DNA of 40,970 nucleotides from Tenacibaculum sp. 1_MG-2023 (GCF_030547425.1 NZ_JAUORH010000024.1:1-40970); one strand, 5' to 3'; counted from the stretch's first letter, positions 16,560 through 25,070 are shown. Made by a program: numbers and translations. The notes: generated by a model from the sequence alone, not told the origin.

Positions 16560-17958
16560 AAGCTTCTTTCATTTTAGTGTGATAGTTATTTTCTTCGTAT
16601 TTAGGACCATTATATAGTTTAGCTATTTTTCTCCAATCCTTTTTCTTCATTGCACTTTTTATACTAGGCGCAACATCAACTAAATAAGTTTTAAAAAACC
16701 TAAACTGTTGTATTTCGCACAAATTTTGAGCTTTTTCTAATTCTTCAGGACTATCATATAAATAATCATAATACTCTCCTAGAACTTGAAATTTCCCCCA
16801 CGAACTGCTCATAATTGGAATACTTCTCTCTCCTAATAACTTTTCTGCGTCATTTAATCTTTTATGTTCTGCTTCTCCTCCTTTATACCCTCCCCATGAA
16901 GTATTAAACAAATTAGAGTTCTTTAATTTTAATTCATTTGCCTTTGATTTCCCATATTTCTTCTCTGTATGCTTAAAAGCTTTATGCCTTTCATATAAAA
17001 TTTTAGATTTATTAGGATTTTTAGATATAAATGAACTTCTACCACCACTCTCTACTTTTGCCACTGCTTTAAATACATTTTTTTCTACTCCCATATCTTT
17101 AGATAGCTTTTCATAATTACCCTCAGTTATTGATTTTCCTTTTCCGTTACAAGATACTTTTACTAACCCCATTTTTAGACAATAACAAGGCGCTTTCCCC
17201 AACTCAAACCACTTCCCGTCTATATCTAACCATTGATTAGGAGTAGTTCTTTTATCTGGTTCTCCGTTTTTATCAGGATTTCTTCCATTATATACTACCT
17301 TTATATCATTAGGAGTGTGGGCATCAACTAATAAGTACATAAATGCCTTTTTATCCTTAAGCTTATCTAACTCTTCTTTTTCTCTTTTGGTATCTTTATC
17401 CCCTAAGATTATTTTAAAAATTGCCCAATCTTTAAAGTCAGTTTTGTTGGTTATTTTGTTATCTTTTGCATAAGCTCCAACTACTGCTTCGGCTTCTGTA
17501 GTTGTACCTTTATCATGCTGTAACATTAAACCTTTTTCTTTAGTTTCTAGTTTTGTCTTCTCAACTTTTCCTTGCTTTACATTTAGCCTAACTTTTTTAT
17601 TTGCTAAGTTTGATGTTTTTACAACTACATAAACTTCATCACCTAAATTTGCTGACTTTAACTTTTTAAAAGTCACTTTATCTCCTATTTTTTCTTTTTT
17701 AGGTTGTGAACCAATGTTTAGAGTTTTTCCTACATAAATAGTATCGCTGGTTAAACCATTGTCTGCTTTTATTTTTGCTACTGTAGTATTATGTTTTTTT
17801 GCTATTTTACTTAATGTATCTCCTGAAACTATTTTATACTTAACAGGTTCTTTTTTATCACTCTTTTTATATTGTGGAGTATCTATTCTCTCAGCAAAAT
17901 AAGCATCTAAAACTTTATGATGTCTTATTTTTAATGTATTACTAGGTTTGATAATCAT
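16537..17958 (-). CDS. Complete T6SS effector: LysM, delivery domain, N-acetylmuramidase
   Basis: 473 aa, ATG start 14 bases after the hcp stop. Residues 1-36 form an N-terminal lead that other cassettes lack. LysM spans about 40-83. The delivery domain spans about 94-249 (GDEVY at 106-110). WFEL is at 250-253. The toxin, about 280-473, matches the N-acetylmuramidase family (PF11860): the KVESGG motif with probable catalytic Glu303, then LYERHKAF, SSSWGKFQVLGEYY, and a C-terminal YNGPKY. Such enzymes cut the MurNAc-GlcNAc glycan backbone. No signal peptide. This is the only cassette with an apparently undamaged head, and it sits directly after the Hcp gene. It is presumably the effector currently delivered. 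Confidence 0.88.
   Translation of the reverse strand: MIIKPSNTLKIRHHKVLDAYFAERIDTPQYKKSDKKEPVKYKIVSGDTLSKIAKKHNTTVAKIKADNGLTSDTIYVGKTLNIGSQPKKEKIGDKVTFKKLKSANLGDEVYVVVKTSNLANKKVRLNVKQGKVEKTKLETKEKGLMLQHDKGTTTEAEAVVGAYAKDNKITNKTDFKDWAIFKIILGDKDTKREKEELDKLKDKKAFMYLLVDAHTPNDIKVVYNGRNPDKNGEPDKRTTPNQWLDIDGKWFELGKAPCYCLKMGLVKVSCNGKGKSITEGNYEKLSKDMGVEKNVFKAVAKVESGGRSSFISKNPNKSKILYERHKAFKHTEKKYGKSKANELKLKNSNLFNTSWGGYKGGEAEHKRLNDAEKLLGERSIPIMSSSWGKFQVLGEYYDYLYDSPEELEKAQNLCEIQQFRFFKTYLVDVAPSIKSAMKKKDWRKIAKLYNGPKYEENNYHTKMKEAYENYNKE
17200..17880 (-). repeat. LysM plus delivery-domain repeat (copies near 5420-6090 and 11405-11990)
   Basis: The DNA encoding LysM and the GDEVY-to-WFEL domain is almost the same in the three effectors at 16537-17958, 4871-6100 and 10828-11883. 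Differences are scattered point changes plus the LysM deletion in the third. Similarity ends at the WFEL codons on the toxin side. These long tracts could serve as recombination substrates. Confidence 0.8.
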
Positions 17959-17972
17959 TTTCTTAGCTATTT

Positions 17973-18752
17973 TTATTCAATATTTATAGGCTCTGGTTGT
18001 TGTGCTACAATTTTTAACTTCAATTTATGTTCACTACTAGTTACCTTAAAATCTTTTATAATATCGTTTTCTATAACCTTATCGTTATATACAAAATCTT
18101 TTGTATGGTTACTTAAATCAATATCTATTGTTTGTCCTATAGCATTTTCTGTTTTCAATACTAAGTACACTTCATCTCCTGTATGTGGTTCTGCTTGTTT
18201 ATTACCTTCAAGGTCGGTATAATAACAGGTAAAGCGCGGTGTTGTATCTTCTTTAGCTTTGTATGGTGCAGCTTCTTTTATTGGTATAAAACTTTCTTGC
18301 CAGTGTTTTATATAGCGTGTGGTACTTTTTTTACTCCAGCTAGAGTTATTAAAAAATCGATAGTCTTGCATTGCTGGAGATATGGTTAGAGTTACCTGCA
18401 TACCTGACTGATTACAAAACTTTTCATGGTAATTGATGAGTGTACCATCTTGAAAGTTGTATTCAAAAATTTCTAATCCGTCATAATCATCTTGATAAAA
18501 AACAATTTTACCGTCTCTTAACTGATATAAGTCAAAAGGATATGGTATTTTTTTGTTCTCGGTTCTGTCGGCAATAATCCATTCTAAAAAACTATCATCG
18601 TACATTTGCGATTCAAATGTAACTGAGATGATTCCTCCCATTAAGGCAGAGGTAGGTTTTCCGTTCCAATCAATAAGTCGATTGTAGTTTAAGTTTGTAG
18701 TGAGTAACTCTCGTTCTTCTCCACACACAAACAACTTTGCTTTTACATTCAT
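17973..18752 (-). CDS. tssD: Hcp/TssD tube protein with effector-like C-terminal extension
   Basis: 259 aa. Residues 1-135 fit the Bacteroidota TssD (Hcp) pattern: AKLFVCGEERELL at the start, then D-W-N-G-K-P-T-S-A-L-M-G-G-I-I, FESQ, GKIVFYQDD, and LTISPAMQDYRF. Ordinary TssD proteins of this type are about 130 aa, so residues 140-259 are an extension. It carries TGDEVYLVLKTENAIGQTID (191-210), which aligns with GDEVYMVVETENMANKRIK in the effector at 14176-15678. Hcp forms the inner tube and commonly binds effectors. The extension may add an effector-docking or tip-like domain. It starts about 36 bp after tssR, so it may share its transcript. It may be an accessory rather than the main tube protein. 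Confidence 0.85.
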   Translation of the reverse strand: MNVKAKLFVCGEERELLTTNLNYNRLIDWNGKPTSALMGGIISVTFESQMYDDSFLEWIIADRTENKKIPYPFDLYQLRDGKIVFYQDDYDGLEIFEYNFQDGTLINYHEKFCNQSGMQVTLTISPAMQDYRFFNNSSWSKKSTTRYIKHWQESFIPIKEAAPYKAKEDTTPRFTCYYTDLEGNKQAEPHTGDEVYLVLKTENAIGQTIDIDLSNHTKDFVYNDKVIENDIIKDFKVTSSEHKLKLKIVAQQPEPINIE

Positions 18753-18788
18753 TTTTGGGCAATTTTCGGGGTTCTTTCTAACTATTAA

Positions 18789-21113
18789 CTAGGGCAATAG
18801 TTCTAAAGGTATAAAGTACACTTCACTTTTATAACCTTCTTCTACTTTTTGCAACTTATTTTTTAAAAATAATTCCTCTAATTTATCTATTTTTTCATAC
18901 TGTTGAAAATAAAATTTTTCAAAACCATTTTTCCCTACTCTTTTTCTTGGTAATTTATATATTCCTAAACAGTAATAACCTTTATGATTCAAGGGAATTC
19001 CTGATTTAAAGTAAAATAAGTCCGCGATTGTTGCTTTTCTACTTAAAACATATCTATACGCTGTTTTGTTTAGTATTTTTATCTGTTTTTGGTACAAACG
19101 TTTTATTATTCTTCGCTTTTTTCTTGTAATGGGTTTTGCCATTTGAGGAAACGTACTGCGATAATTTTCTATTAATTCTATAATTTCATCCTTATCAAAA
19201 ACATAGCCTTTTTTTATAATACTATCGTTAAGCAATGATACTTTTTGGTATAATACTTCGTGTAAATTGTTTCTGCTTAATTGAAAAAGACGTAAACTGT
19301 CTGTATTTAGCTCTTTGTATCTTGTTTTTATCGTCGCACTTGGTTCGCTTCTTAAAACTCCTAGTTTTTTATTGAAGTAATTTAAAGAGGATATAAGTTT
19401 ATGATTGGTCAACGTAGATCTTTTTAAAACAGTATCTATCGCTTTTTCTAAAGACAAGGGAGTTAATGAACTTTCTATTCTTGGAAAAATAACGCCTCCA
19501 TTAAACAAACTATTATCTGGAGCATCGTACACATAAATATTATCTTCGTCTGCAGGTATTTTTTTTAGGATATTGTTTTCTACAATAATTTCATTATCTA
19601 CAATAAAATTCTTGATAAATTCATTATAATATTTCCCTGTTTTATACAAAAACTCTTTGCTTCCTAATATATAATTCTGAGATCTTACACTTTTATTATT
19701 GTCTAATTGCGCAAAAATAATTTTAGGTGATTTTTTAGCTATTTTTTCAAAAAAAGCATCTTTTTGTCTTTTAATATCATTTGTGTTTTCTTTACTTGAA
19801 GCAATGATGAAGAAATTGTTTTCAAAACGTTTATTTTCATCTGAAAAATTATCTATTGCATAATTAACTGCTTTGGGAATAGACATTGTTTTTTCTACAT
19901 ATTCTACAGCTAAATTGTTTTGATTACTTTCTATAAAAGATTCAACAAAGCTAATCCACTCTGAAAAGGAGCTTGTTTTTTCTAAGATTGCTGTTCCCTT
20001 TTTATCGACTAAAATTGCTGAAAAGCTGTATTGAGCTTCGGTAGATTCTTGAAATAAGGTTATGTATAAACTTTGTAGAGAGTTTAATATTTTTTTTAGG
20101 TGTTCACTTTCTTCGTTTTTAGAAATAAAGTGGAAGTTTACGACCTTCGACTCCTTTTTCATAAACTTTATTTCTTTTGTATAAAAGCTGTTTCCTTTTA
20201 CGTTAATAAGTTTATTTTTATCATGGTTCCAAACATGTACCGGAGCTATTAAGTCTTTAGTAACATCTGTTTTTAAGTTTTTATATCCTGTATATAAGTA
20301 TTTAGACAATACATCTTCGCCTGTAAGTTGAATTGTATCTTTATTACTAACTGCCAACAAACTATCAGTGTCATTTATAACATATACTTGATTTTGTCCA
20401 ATACGTGTAATTAAGTTTGATGGTATCCAACCTACTGTTTGAGAAATAGAATCTTTTAAAACAGGTTTATCAGACACAAACACTGCTTTCCCTTTTTCAT
20501 CATACTTATAAGGGTACACGATTTGATTAGACACCAACTTTTTATTTGATTTTGTTCTAAAAAAAGGATCTTTAAACACATTTACAGAGTCTACTTCCAT
20601 GTAAGGCTTTAAATCGAAAAGTCTTAGTGTTTTATCTGTTCCTACTTTATATTTTATAGGTTTATTATTACACGTTTCTAAAAATGAATGATTATACTCT
20701 ATTACATTACTTGCAGGAATCCATCCTAAATATTCTACTTTCTCTGTATCTTTAAAGTTAAATTTATCTCCATAAAACATAGAAAACAATCCTTTAGGTT
20801 TCCCTATTTGATCTGGGTTGGCTACTACTACTTCATATGAATTTTCTTTTTCATCAATTACATACAGCGGGGTAAGTAGTCCTTTTTTCTTAAATTTTTC
20901 TTGTACATATGGCCCTTTATAAAAAGAGTTTTCATCTCTATCAGAAAAAACCATTTTTAACGAAGCGTCGTGCTTCGTTTTTGCTTTTTTTAGATAGTTA
21001 AACCTATCCGTTTTTACTTCTTTTACTTTTTCATATTTCCCTATCGTTTGTGATACAATAGAAAAGGAATATAGCGACAGCAAAAAAATAAAAAGTGTTA
21101 TTTTTTTTTGCAT
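18789..21113 (-). CDS. tssR: T6SSiii membrane-complex protein TssR
   Basis: About 774 aa from ATG 21113, chosen because it gives a signal peptide (MQKKITLFIFLLSLYSFSIVSQ) and lies 2 bp after the previous stop. An upstream start at 21158 would overlap it. Residues about 50-160 and 180-260 look like SH3-like repeats ending in GWIPASNVI and GWIPSNLIT. Around 320-490 is an alpha/beta region (HFISKNEESEHLKKIL ... FFIIASSKEN) that could be a vWA-like fold. In Bacteroidota, TssN, Q, O, P and R replace TssJLM as the envelope-spanning complex, and TssR is the large periplasmic part. Position and length fit TssR. The domain reading is inference. Confidence 0.8.
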   Translation of the reverse strand: MQKKITLFIFLLSLYSFSIVSQTIGKYEKVKEVKTDRFNYLKKAKTKHDASLKMVFSDRDENSFYKGPYVQEKFKKKGLLTPLYVIDEKENSYEVVVANPDQIGKPKGLFSMFYGDKFNFKDTEKVEYLGWIPASNVIEYNHSFLETCNNKPIKYKVGTDKTLRLFDLKPYMEVDSVNVFKDPFFRTKSNKKLVSNQIVYPYKYDEKGKAVFVSDKPVLKDSISQTVGWIPSNLITRIGQNQVYVINDTDSLLAVSNKDTIQLTGEDVLSKYLYTGYKNLKTDVTKDLIAPVHVWNHDKNKLINVKGNSFYTKEIKFMKKESKVVNFHFISKNEESEHLKKILNSLQSLYITLFQESTEAQYSFSAILVDKKGTAILEKTSSFSEWISFVESFIESNQNNLAVEYVEKTMSIPKAVNYAIDNFSDENKRFENNFFIIASSKENTNDIKRQKDAFFEKIAKKSPKIIFAQLDNNKSVRSQNYILGSKEFLYKTGKYYNEFIKNFIVDNEIIVENNILKKIPADEDNIYVYDAPDNSLFNGGVIFPRIESSLTPLSLEKAIDTVLKRSTLTNHKLISSLNYFNKKLGVLRSEPSATIKTRYKELNTDSLRLFQLSRNNLHEVLYQKVSLLNDSIIKKGYVFDKDEIIELIENYRSTFPQMAKPITRKKRRIIKRLYQKQIKILNKTAYRYVLSRKATIADLFYFKSGIPLNHKGYYCLGIYKLPRKRVGKNGFEKFYFQQYEKIDKLEELFLKNKLQKVEEGYKSEVYFIPLELLP

Positions 21114-21115
21114 TA

Positions 21116-22048
21116 TTATCTTAGTAAACTTTGTGTTACGTTTAATCTTTTGAAACATTTAATTGTATCTATTTCAACTTTATTTATAATTATTTTGCTT
21201 CTTTTCTTATTCTCTAAATAGTGTAAACCTTGGCAGTAACTAAAAAAGTCATTATACCTTCCTCCATTAACAATTACGAGTATATCTTCTGCTTGATTAC
21301 ATGTATAGTTATTTTTTATATAATTTAAGTTTTTATAAAAAGTTCCCCTGTCTGTAACCTTACTATCTGCTATTGCTTGAAGTCTTTTTCTAATGTCATT
21401 TTGAACGACTCCTAAAGAGTCTACTTTTTCTAGTTCTTCTACTTTTTCAAATCGTGGTAAGATTCTTATATTATGAAATATAGGGTACTTTAATGTATTT
21501 GTTTGAAGTTTCACTCTATAATCCCCTGGTTTACTATACCTATAAATCACTTGTTCTTCATAGGCATCAACAGTTCCTGTTTCTCCAAACTCCCAATACC
21601 AAGTATTTATTCCTTTTCCTTCGGTAAAAAACACTAATTCTTCTCCTACATAACCTTCATCTACTCCATGTAATGTTACCAAAGAGTCTCTAGGTGAAAG
21701 TTTAGGTAAGGAAACCACTCCTATTTGTTTTGATACTATAAACTTATCATTTATCTTAATGGACACCAAGTACTTTCCTTCTTTACGATATTTATAATCT
21801 GTATTACCTGGTTTTACAATGGAATCTCCATTACCCATATGCCATACTACTTTTCTCCCCTCAACTAAACTCGTATCGTTTAAAAGGAAAAACAGTTTTT
21901 CGTTAACTTCAAATTGATAATTGCTATTAGACTCAGATACATAAAAATCTAAGTTACTAAGCCTTGATTTATAGGGTGCGAATATTGCTAGGATTAATAC
22001 CAATAAGGCTATGAAAATTAAAACTGACAATTTAAATTTATTAGACAT
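21116..22048 (-). CDS. PKD-domain single-pass protein of the T6SSiii membrane complex
   Basis: 310 aa with one membrane segment at about 7-25 (LSVLIFIALLVLILAIFAPY), then two PKD-like Ig domains: VVWHMGNGDS ... YKYRKEGKYLVS (about 65-110) and WYWEFGETG ... YRYSKPGDYRVKL (about 150-190). A helical region and a C-terminal domain with paired Cys (NYTCNQ, SYCQGL) follow. It sits between tssR and the TssO-like genes, 10 bp from its upstream neighbour, so it is very probably a periplasmic part of the membrane complex. It may occupy the TssP or TssQ role. I cannot decide which from sequence alone. Confidence 0.75.
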   Translation of the reverse strand: MSNKFKLSVLIFIALLVLILAIFAPYKSRLSNLDFYVSESNSNYQFEVNEKLFFLLNDTSLVEGRKVVWHMGNGDSIVKPGNTDYKYRKEGKYLVSIKINDKFIVSKQIGVVSLPKLSPRDSLVTLHGVDEGYVGEELVFFTEGKGINTWYWEFGETGTVDAYEEQVIYRYSKPGDYRVKLQTNTLKYPIFHNIRILPRFEKVEELEKVDSLGVVQNDIRKRLQAIADSKVTDRGTFYKNLNYIKNNYTCNQAEDILVIVNGGRYNDFFSYCQGLHYLENKKRSKIIINKVEIDTIKCFKRLNVTQSLLR

Positions 22049-22058
22049 ACTCTTTTAT

Positions 22059-22505
22059 TTAAATGTTAGCTTTACACTCTTCTAAATTCTCTTTCAAAAC
22101 TTTATTATTTCTTTTTAAAGCATTGTATTCTTCACTCAAATCGAAAAACATTTTAAGCGTTTTTGATGATTGAACTCCAAAAATATATCTATTATTCATA
22201 TCGTTATCTCTGTAGATTCTTTTGTATTGTTGTATTTCTTTATCTAATTCATCTAATACCTGAATTTGAATAACATCAAAAGGTATTTCTTGAATTTTTT
22301 TGTGCGTGCTTTTTATTCTCTTTGTGTACTCTTCTTGAACATCAAAAATTTCTTCTGAAGCATCAATACTATTTAACAGCTCTTTGCTTTCTATTACAGG
22401 AACTTTAAACACAAGTTTGGTTAAAATTATAAATACTATTGTAGAAATTATAATAAATAAGAGCGAGAACCTTATTTTTTCCCAAAAAACTTCATGATTA
22501 TCCAT
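22059..22505 (-). CDS. TssO/TssP-like single-pass coiled-coil protein
   Basis: 148 aa. The short cytoplasmic N-terminus (MDNHEVFWEKIR) is followed by a membrane helix at about 13-35, then a periplasmic helical region of coiled-coil type rich in Glu/Lys/Ile to the C-terminus. It has the same topology and size as TssO, from which it is separated by only 3 bp. Known T6SSiii loci carry paired small proteins of this kind (TssO and TssP), so this is probably TssP or a second TssO. Confidence 0.65.
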   Translation of the reverse strand: MDNHEVFWEKIRFSLLFIIISTIVFIILTKLVFKVPVIESKELLNSIDASEEIFDVQEEYTKRIKSTHKKIQEIPFDVIQIQVLDELDKEIQQYKRIYRDNDMNNRYIFGVQSSKTLKMFFDLSEEYNALKRNNKVLKENLEECKANI

Positions 22506-22508
22506 AGC

Positions 22509-23006
22509 TTATTCTTTTTTTAAGTCTTTATTTATGTCTTTATACTTTTCTCTACATTTTTCTAGCTGCTCTTTATTAGCCTCCCTTGTATTAACTTCTT
22601 TATTATAGTTTTCAAGAAGTGACTGTATGTTCCTTATTTCCGATAAAAACTCACCGTAAATTTTATAGTAGTTATTTTCTTTTTTTGTACTATCAATACT
22701 CTGTCTTATTTCAACCCTAGTATTGGTAATAATTTTTTGCATTTGCCTATACTCTCCTATATTTCTTCTTTTATTTTTTAAGCTATATAAATTTTTAAAA
22801 AGCTCTTCCATTTTAAAATTTAACATTGCTTGTTTTTTAAAAACTTCATTATAATGAGATTGCTTACTCTCTATTAAAACAACTCCTTTTTCTGCTATAA
22901 TTAAGGTAACATATAAACAGAAAAACACAACTACTGCTGTTAAAGAGAATGACGCAAAAAACTTAAGAATTTGTTTTTTCCTTTCTTTGTGATTTAAAGC
23001 CTTCAT
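22509..23006 (-). CDS. tssO: T6SSiii membrane-complex protein TssO
   Basis: 165 aa. The N-terminus MKALNHKERKKQILKFFA followed by a membrane helix (about 17-38) fits the TssO family, which starts with a conserved N-x-K-E-R segment before its only membrane segment. The rest is a periplasmic coiled coil (several Lys/Glu/Ile heptads) ending in a charged tail. In Bacteroidota TssO is part of the TssNQOPR trans-envelope complex. It follows tssK by 12 bp. Confidence 0.75.
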   Translation of the reverse strand: MKALNHKERKKQILKFFASFSLTAVVVFFCLYVTLIIAEKGVVLIESKQSHYNEVFKKQAMLNFKMEELFKNLYSLKNKRRNIGEYRQMQKIITNTRVEIRQSIDSTKKENNYYKIYGEFLSEIRNIQSLLENYNKEVNTREANKEQLEKCREKYKDINKDLKKE

Positions 23007-23018
23007 AAGAAATTTATA

Positions 23019-24188
23019 TTAATCAATTATACTCCAAGAACTGTTTCCTCCTCTATTTCTGTTGAACTGCGATTTAGACTCTTCGTTAATTACAATATTG
23101 TCTTTTCTTTGTCCTATATACTCTAATTCACTCATCTTTTTAAATACACGCTCTAACATAGCTACAAACCTATTTAACACATCAAACGTTTCAGATATTT
23201 CCATATGATTGTATTTCACATTAACAGCATCTACTATAGAATCTAGAAAATCAGAAGGTTTTATATCTGTCCATTGATAATAATACTGTAGTAACTGTTC
23301 TTTTTCTTTATCATCCATTATACTTAAACAAATAGAAAGTTTATTTGCTAGCACAACTAACCTATCTACCAAATACATAGGAGAGCTATTAACAGAAATA
23401 TTTTCTAAATTAAAGATATTATCACTGTAATACTCTTGCAGCTTTTCACAGATTAAAAAAGTATTAGAAACTAACTTATTACTACTTTTTTGTCCGTTGT
23501 TCTTTTTGAAAATTTTAATAGAATAATTTTTAGACTTGATAAGTACTTGTAATAACCCTTTACCAAAGCCTTCTAACCTTTCATTAGACGCTAAGTTAAC
23601 TACTGGCGGAACATAACCTTCATCAATTGAAAACAATCCATTCGTCCATAAAACCTTTCCTATAACTAAAAAGTGCTCTTTTAAAAAACTGGTATTAATT
23701 TTTGAAACAGGAAGCGTATGTAACTCTAATTTTGGTAATACATTAGGATGATGTAAGGGTACTACTTCAGGATCTGGCACACCTACTGGTAAATATTCAA
23801 AAGGAGATAAAGACAACATTATATAAAACTCTTCACTTTCTGTTTTATCAAAATCAGATGTTTTTAGAGTTACTGATGGTGAGTTTGCTCCATACAAATC
23901 GCGGTGATACATAATTCTGTATCCTTTTTCTGTAATCGCATTACATGACTTGAGTTTTATTACTAAAGAGTTATCTCCATCACTTAAAACATCTAGTTGT
24001 AAGTTTTCAAAATCAGCACTACTTTCAATTAAACCATATTCATAATTTTTGAGAGAAACAGAATTATAATCCTTTACTGTTTCAATTGTATTATTATAGT
24101 TTTTAAAAAAATGTTCAGCAGATATTTTTACTCCGTCAGTCCAATTTATTGGTAAATAATTCATTTTATTATTTTTCTTATTCATCAT
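23019..24188 (-). CDS. tssK: Baseplate protein TssK
   Basis: About 389 aa. Possible ATG starts are at 24188, 24185 and 24164. The last gives MNYLPINWTDGVKISAEHFF, which is the usual beginning of this TssK type. The N-terminal shell domain motif INWTDGVKI and the following HF are typical. A beta-rich middle (GVPDPEVVPLHHPNVLPKLE) and a C-terminal helical domain follow. TssK links the T6SS baseplate wedges to the membrane complex, here presumably TssN. It overlaps the end of tssN, so the two are coupled. Confidence 0.88.
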   Translation of the reverse strand: MMNKKNNKMNYLPINWTDGVKISAEHFFKNYNNTIETVKDYNSVSLKNYEYGLIESSADFENLQLDVLSDGDNSLVIKLKSCNAITEKGYRIMYHRDLYGANSPSVTLKTSDFDKTESEEFYIMLSLSPFEYLPVGVPDPEVVPLHHPNVLPKLELHTLPVSKINTSFLKEHFLVIGKVLWTNGLFSIDEGYVPPVVNLASNERLEGFGKGLLQVLIKSKNYSIKIFKKNNGQKSSNKLVSNTFLICEKLQEYYSDNIFNLENISVNSSPMYLVDRLVVLANKLSICLSIMDDKEKEQLLQYYYQWTDIKPSDFLDSIVDAVNVKYNHMEISETFDVLNRFVAMLERVFKKMSELEYIGQRKDNIVINEESKSQFNRNRGGNSSWSIID

Positions 24189-25056
24189 CAATAGTATTTA
24201 AAGCAGTTCTTCTTATGTATATAGTTTGTTTATTTCTTATTCTGTTAAATTTACCGTCTTTTTCAGCGTCTAAAACTTTTGTGAATAGAGGGAAATTAAA
24301 CCATTTATTAGTATAGAATATCCAACCAATAGGCTCTCCATCTAAGTAAGTATCAATCATTCTATCAGGGAATCTAAAATTTTGATCTTCAATAAAACGA
24401 TTAAACCACATACCTACTGATACCTCCATAGGTAATTTCACTGAAAAGGAACTGTAGTTTTTATCATCAGGGTTTCTTTTAATCTTTACGGTAACTTGTA
24501 TTAACTTAAAAACATCTACATTATCCCAATACATATCTGTAGCTCCATTATCTGAAACATTCCAAGCTTTATAAAATGATTTTGAGATATTTAAAAAATA
24601 ACCTAAAGACATAGTGTACAACAATGGTAACACAAACCAAATTATTGACAACATTGCCCAAAGTGCATAAGGTAAATTGCTTATTTTTTCAAAAATTAGG
24701 TAATACAACCACCCTGAAAGAACCATTACTATAAAGACAAAAAACAGTGTGTGAAATTTATTATCTAACCCTATAGATTTGTAAAACTTTGTGTTTTGAA
24801 AAAATATAAAAAACACACCTATAAAAAGGTAACACAAAACTGTAAGTATTAATCCTACCCACACAAACTCATACTTTAACAGACTTAAAAAAACTGGAGC
24901 TATTAAAATAAGGGTAAGTAATAATACTAAAACAATTGCCTTTTTTATATTAAAAGACTTTTTAGCTTTTACTACATTGTTTAACACCATTAAAGAAATT
25001 ATGGCTATTAAAGGTGCTAAAAGGAATTTTAAAAAATATACTATTATTATGTTCAT
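24178..25056 (-). CDS. tssN: T6SSiii inner-membrane protein TssN
   Basis: 292 aa. About five membrane segments fill residues 3-160 (LLAPLIAIISLMVL; IVLVLLLTLILIAPVFL; WVGLILTVLCYLFIGVF; FFVFIVMVLSGWLYYL; LWAMLSIIWFVLPLLY). A soluble C-terminal domain of about 125 aa follows, with many aromatic residues (GMWFNRF, GWIFYTNKWF). This is the layout of TssN, the Bacteroidota protein that joins the membrane complex to the baseplate. It lies between tssG and tssK, the expected place. Confidence 0.85.
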   Translation of the reverse strand: MNIIIVYFLKFLLAPLIAIISLMVLNNVVKAKKSFNIKKAIVLVLLLTLILIAPVFLSLLKYEFVWVGLILTVLCYLFIGVFFIFFQNTKFYKSIGLDNKFHTLFFVFIVMVLSGWLYYLIFEKISNLPYALWAMLSIIWFVLPLLYTMSLGYFLNISKSFYKAWNVSDNGATDMYWDNVDVFKLIQVTVKIKRNPDDKNYSSFSVKLPMEVSVGMWFNRFIEDQNFRFPDRMIDTYLDGEPIGWIFYTNKWFNFPLFTKVLDAEKDGKFNRIRNKQTIYIRRTALNTIDDE

Positions 25057-25070
25057 AACTTTTTCTTTTC

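Noticed and set aside
1..17958. Mobile element or integron-like attachment sites as the cause of the cassette array
   Set aside because: No transposase or integrase gene and no repeated attC-like palindrome between cassettes was seen. The repeats found are coding tracts, and one switch point shows only short shared sequence.
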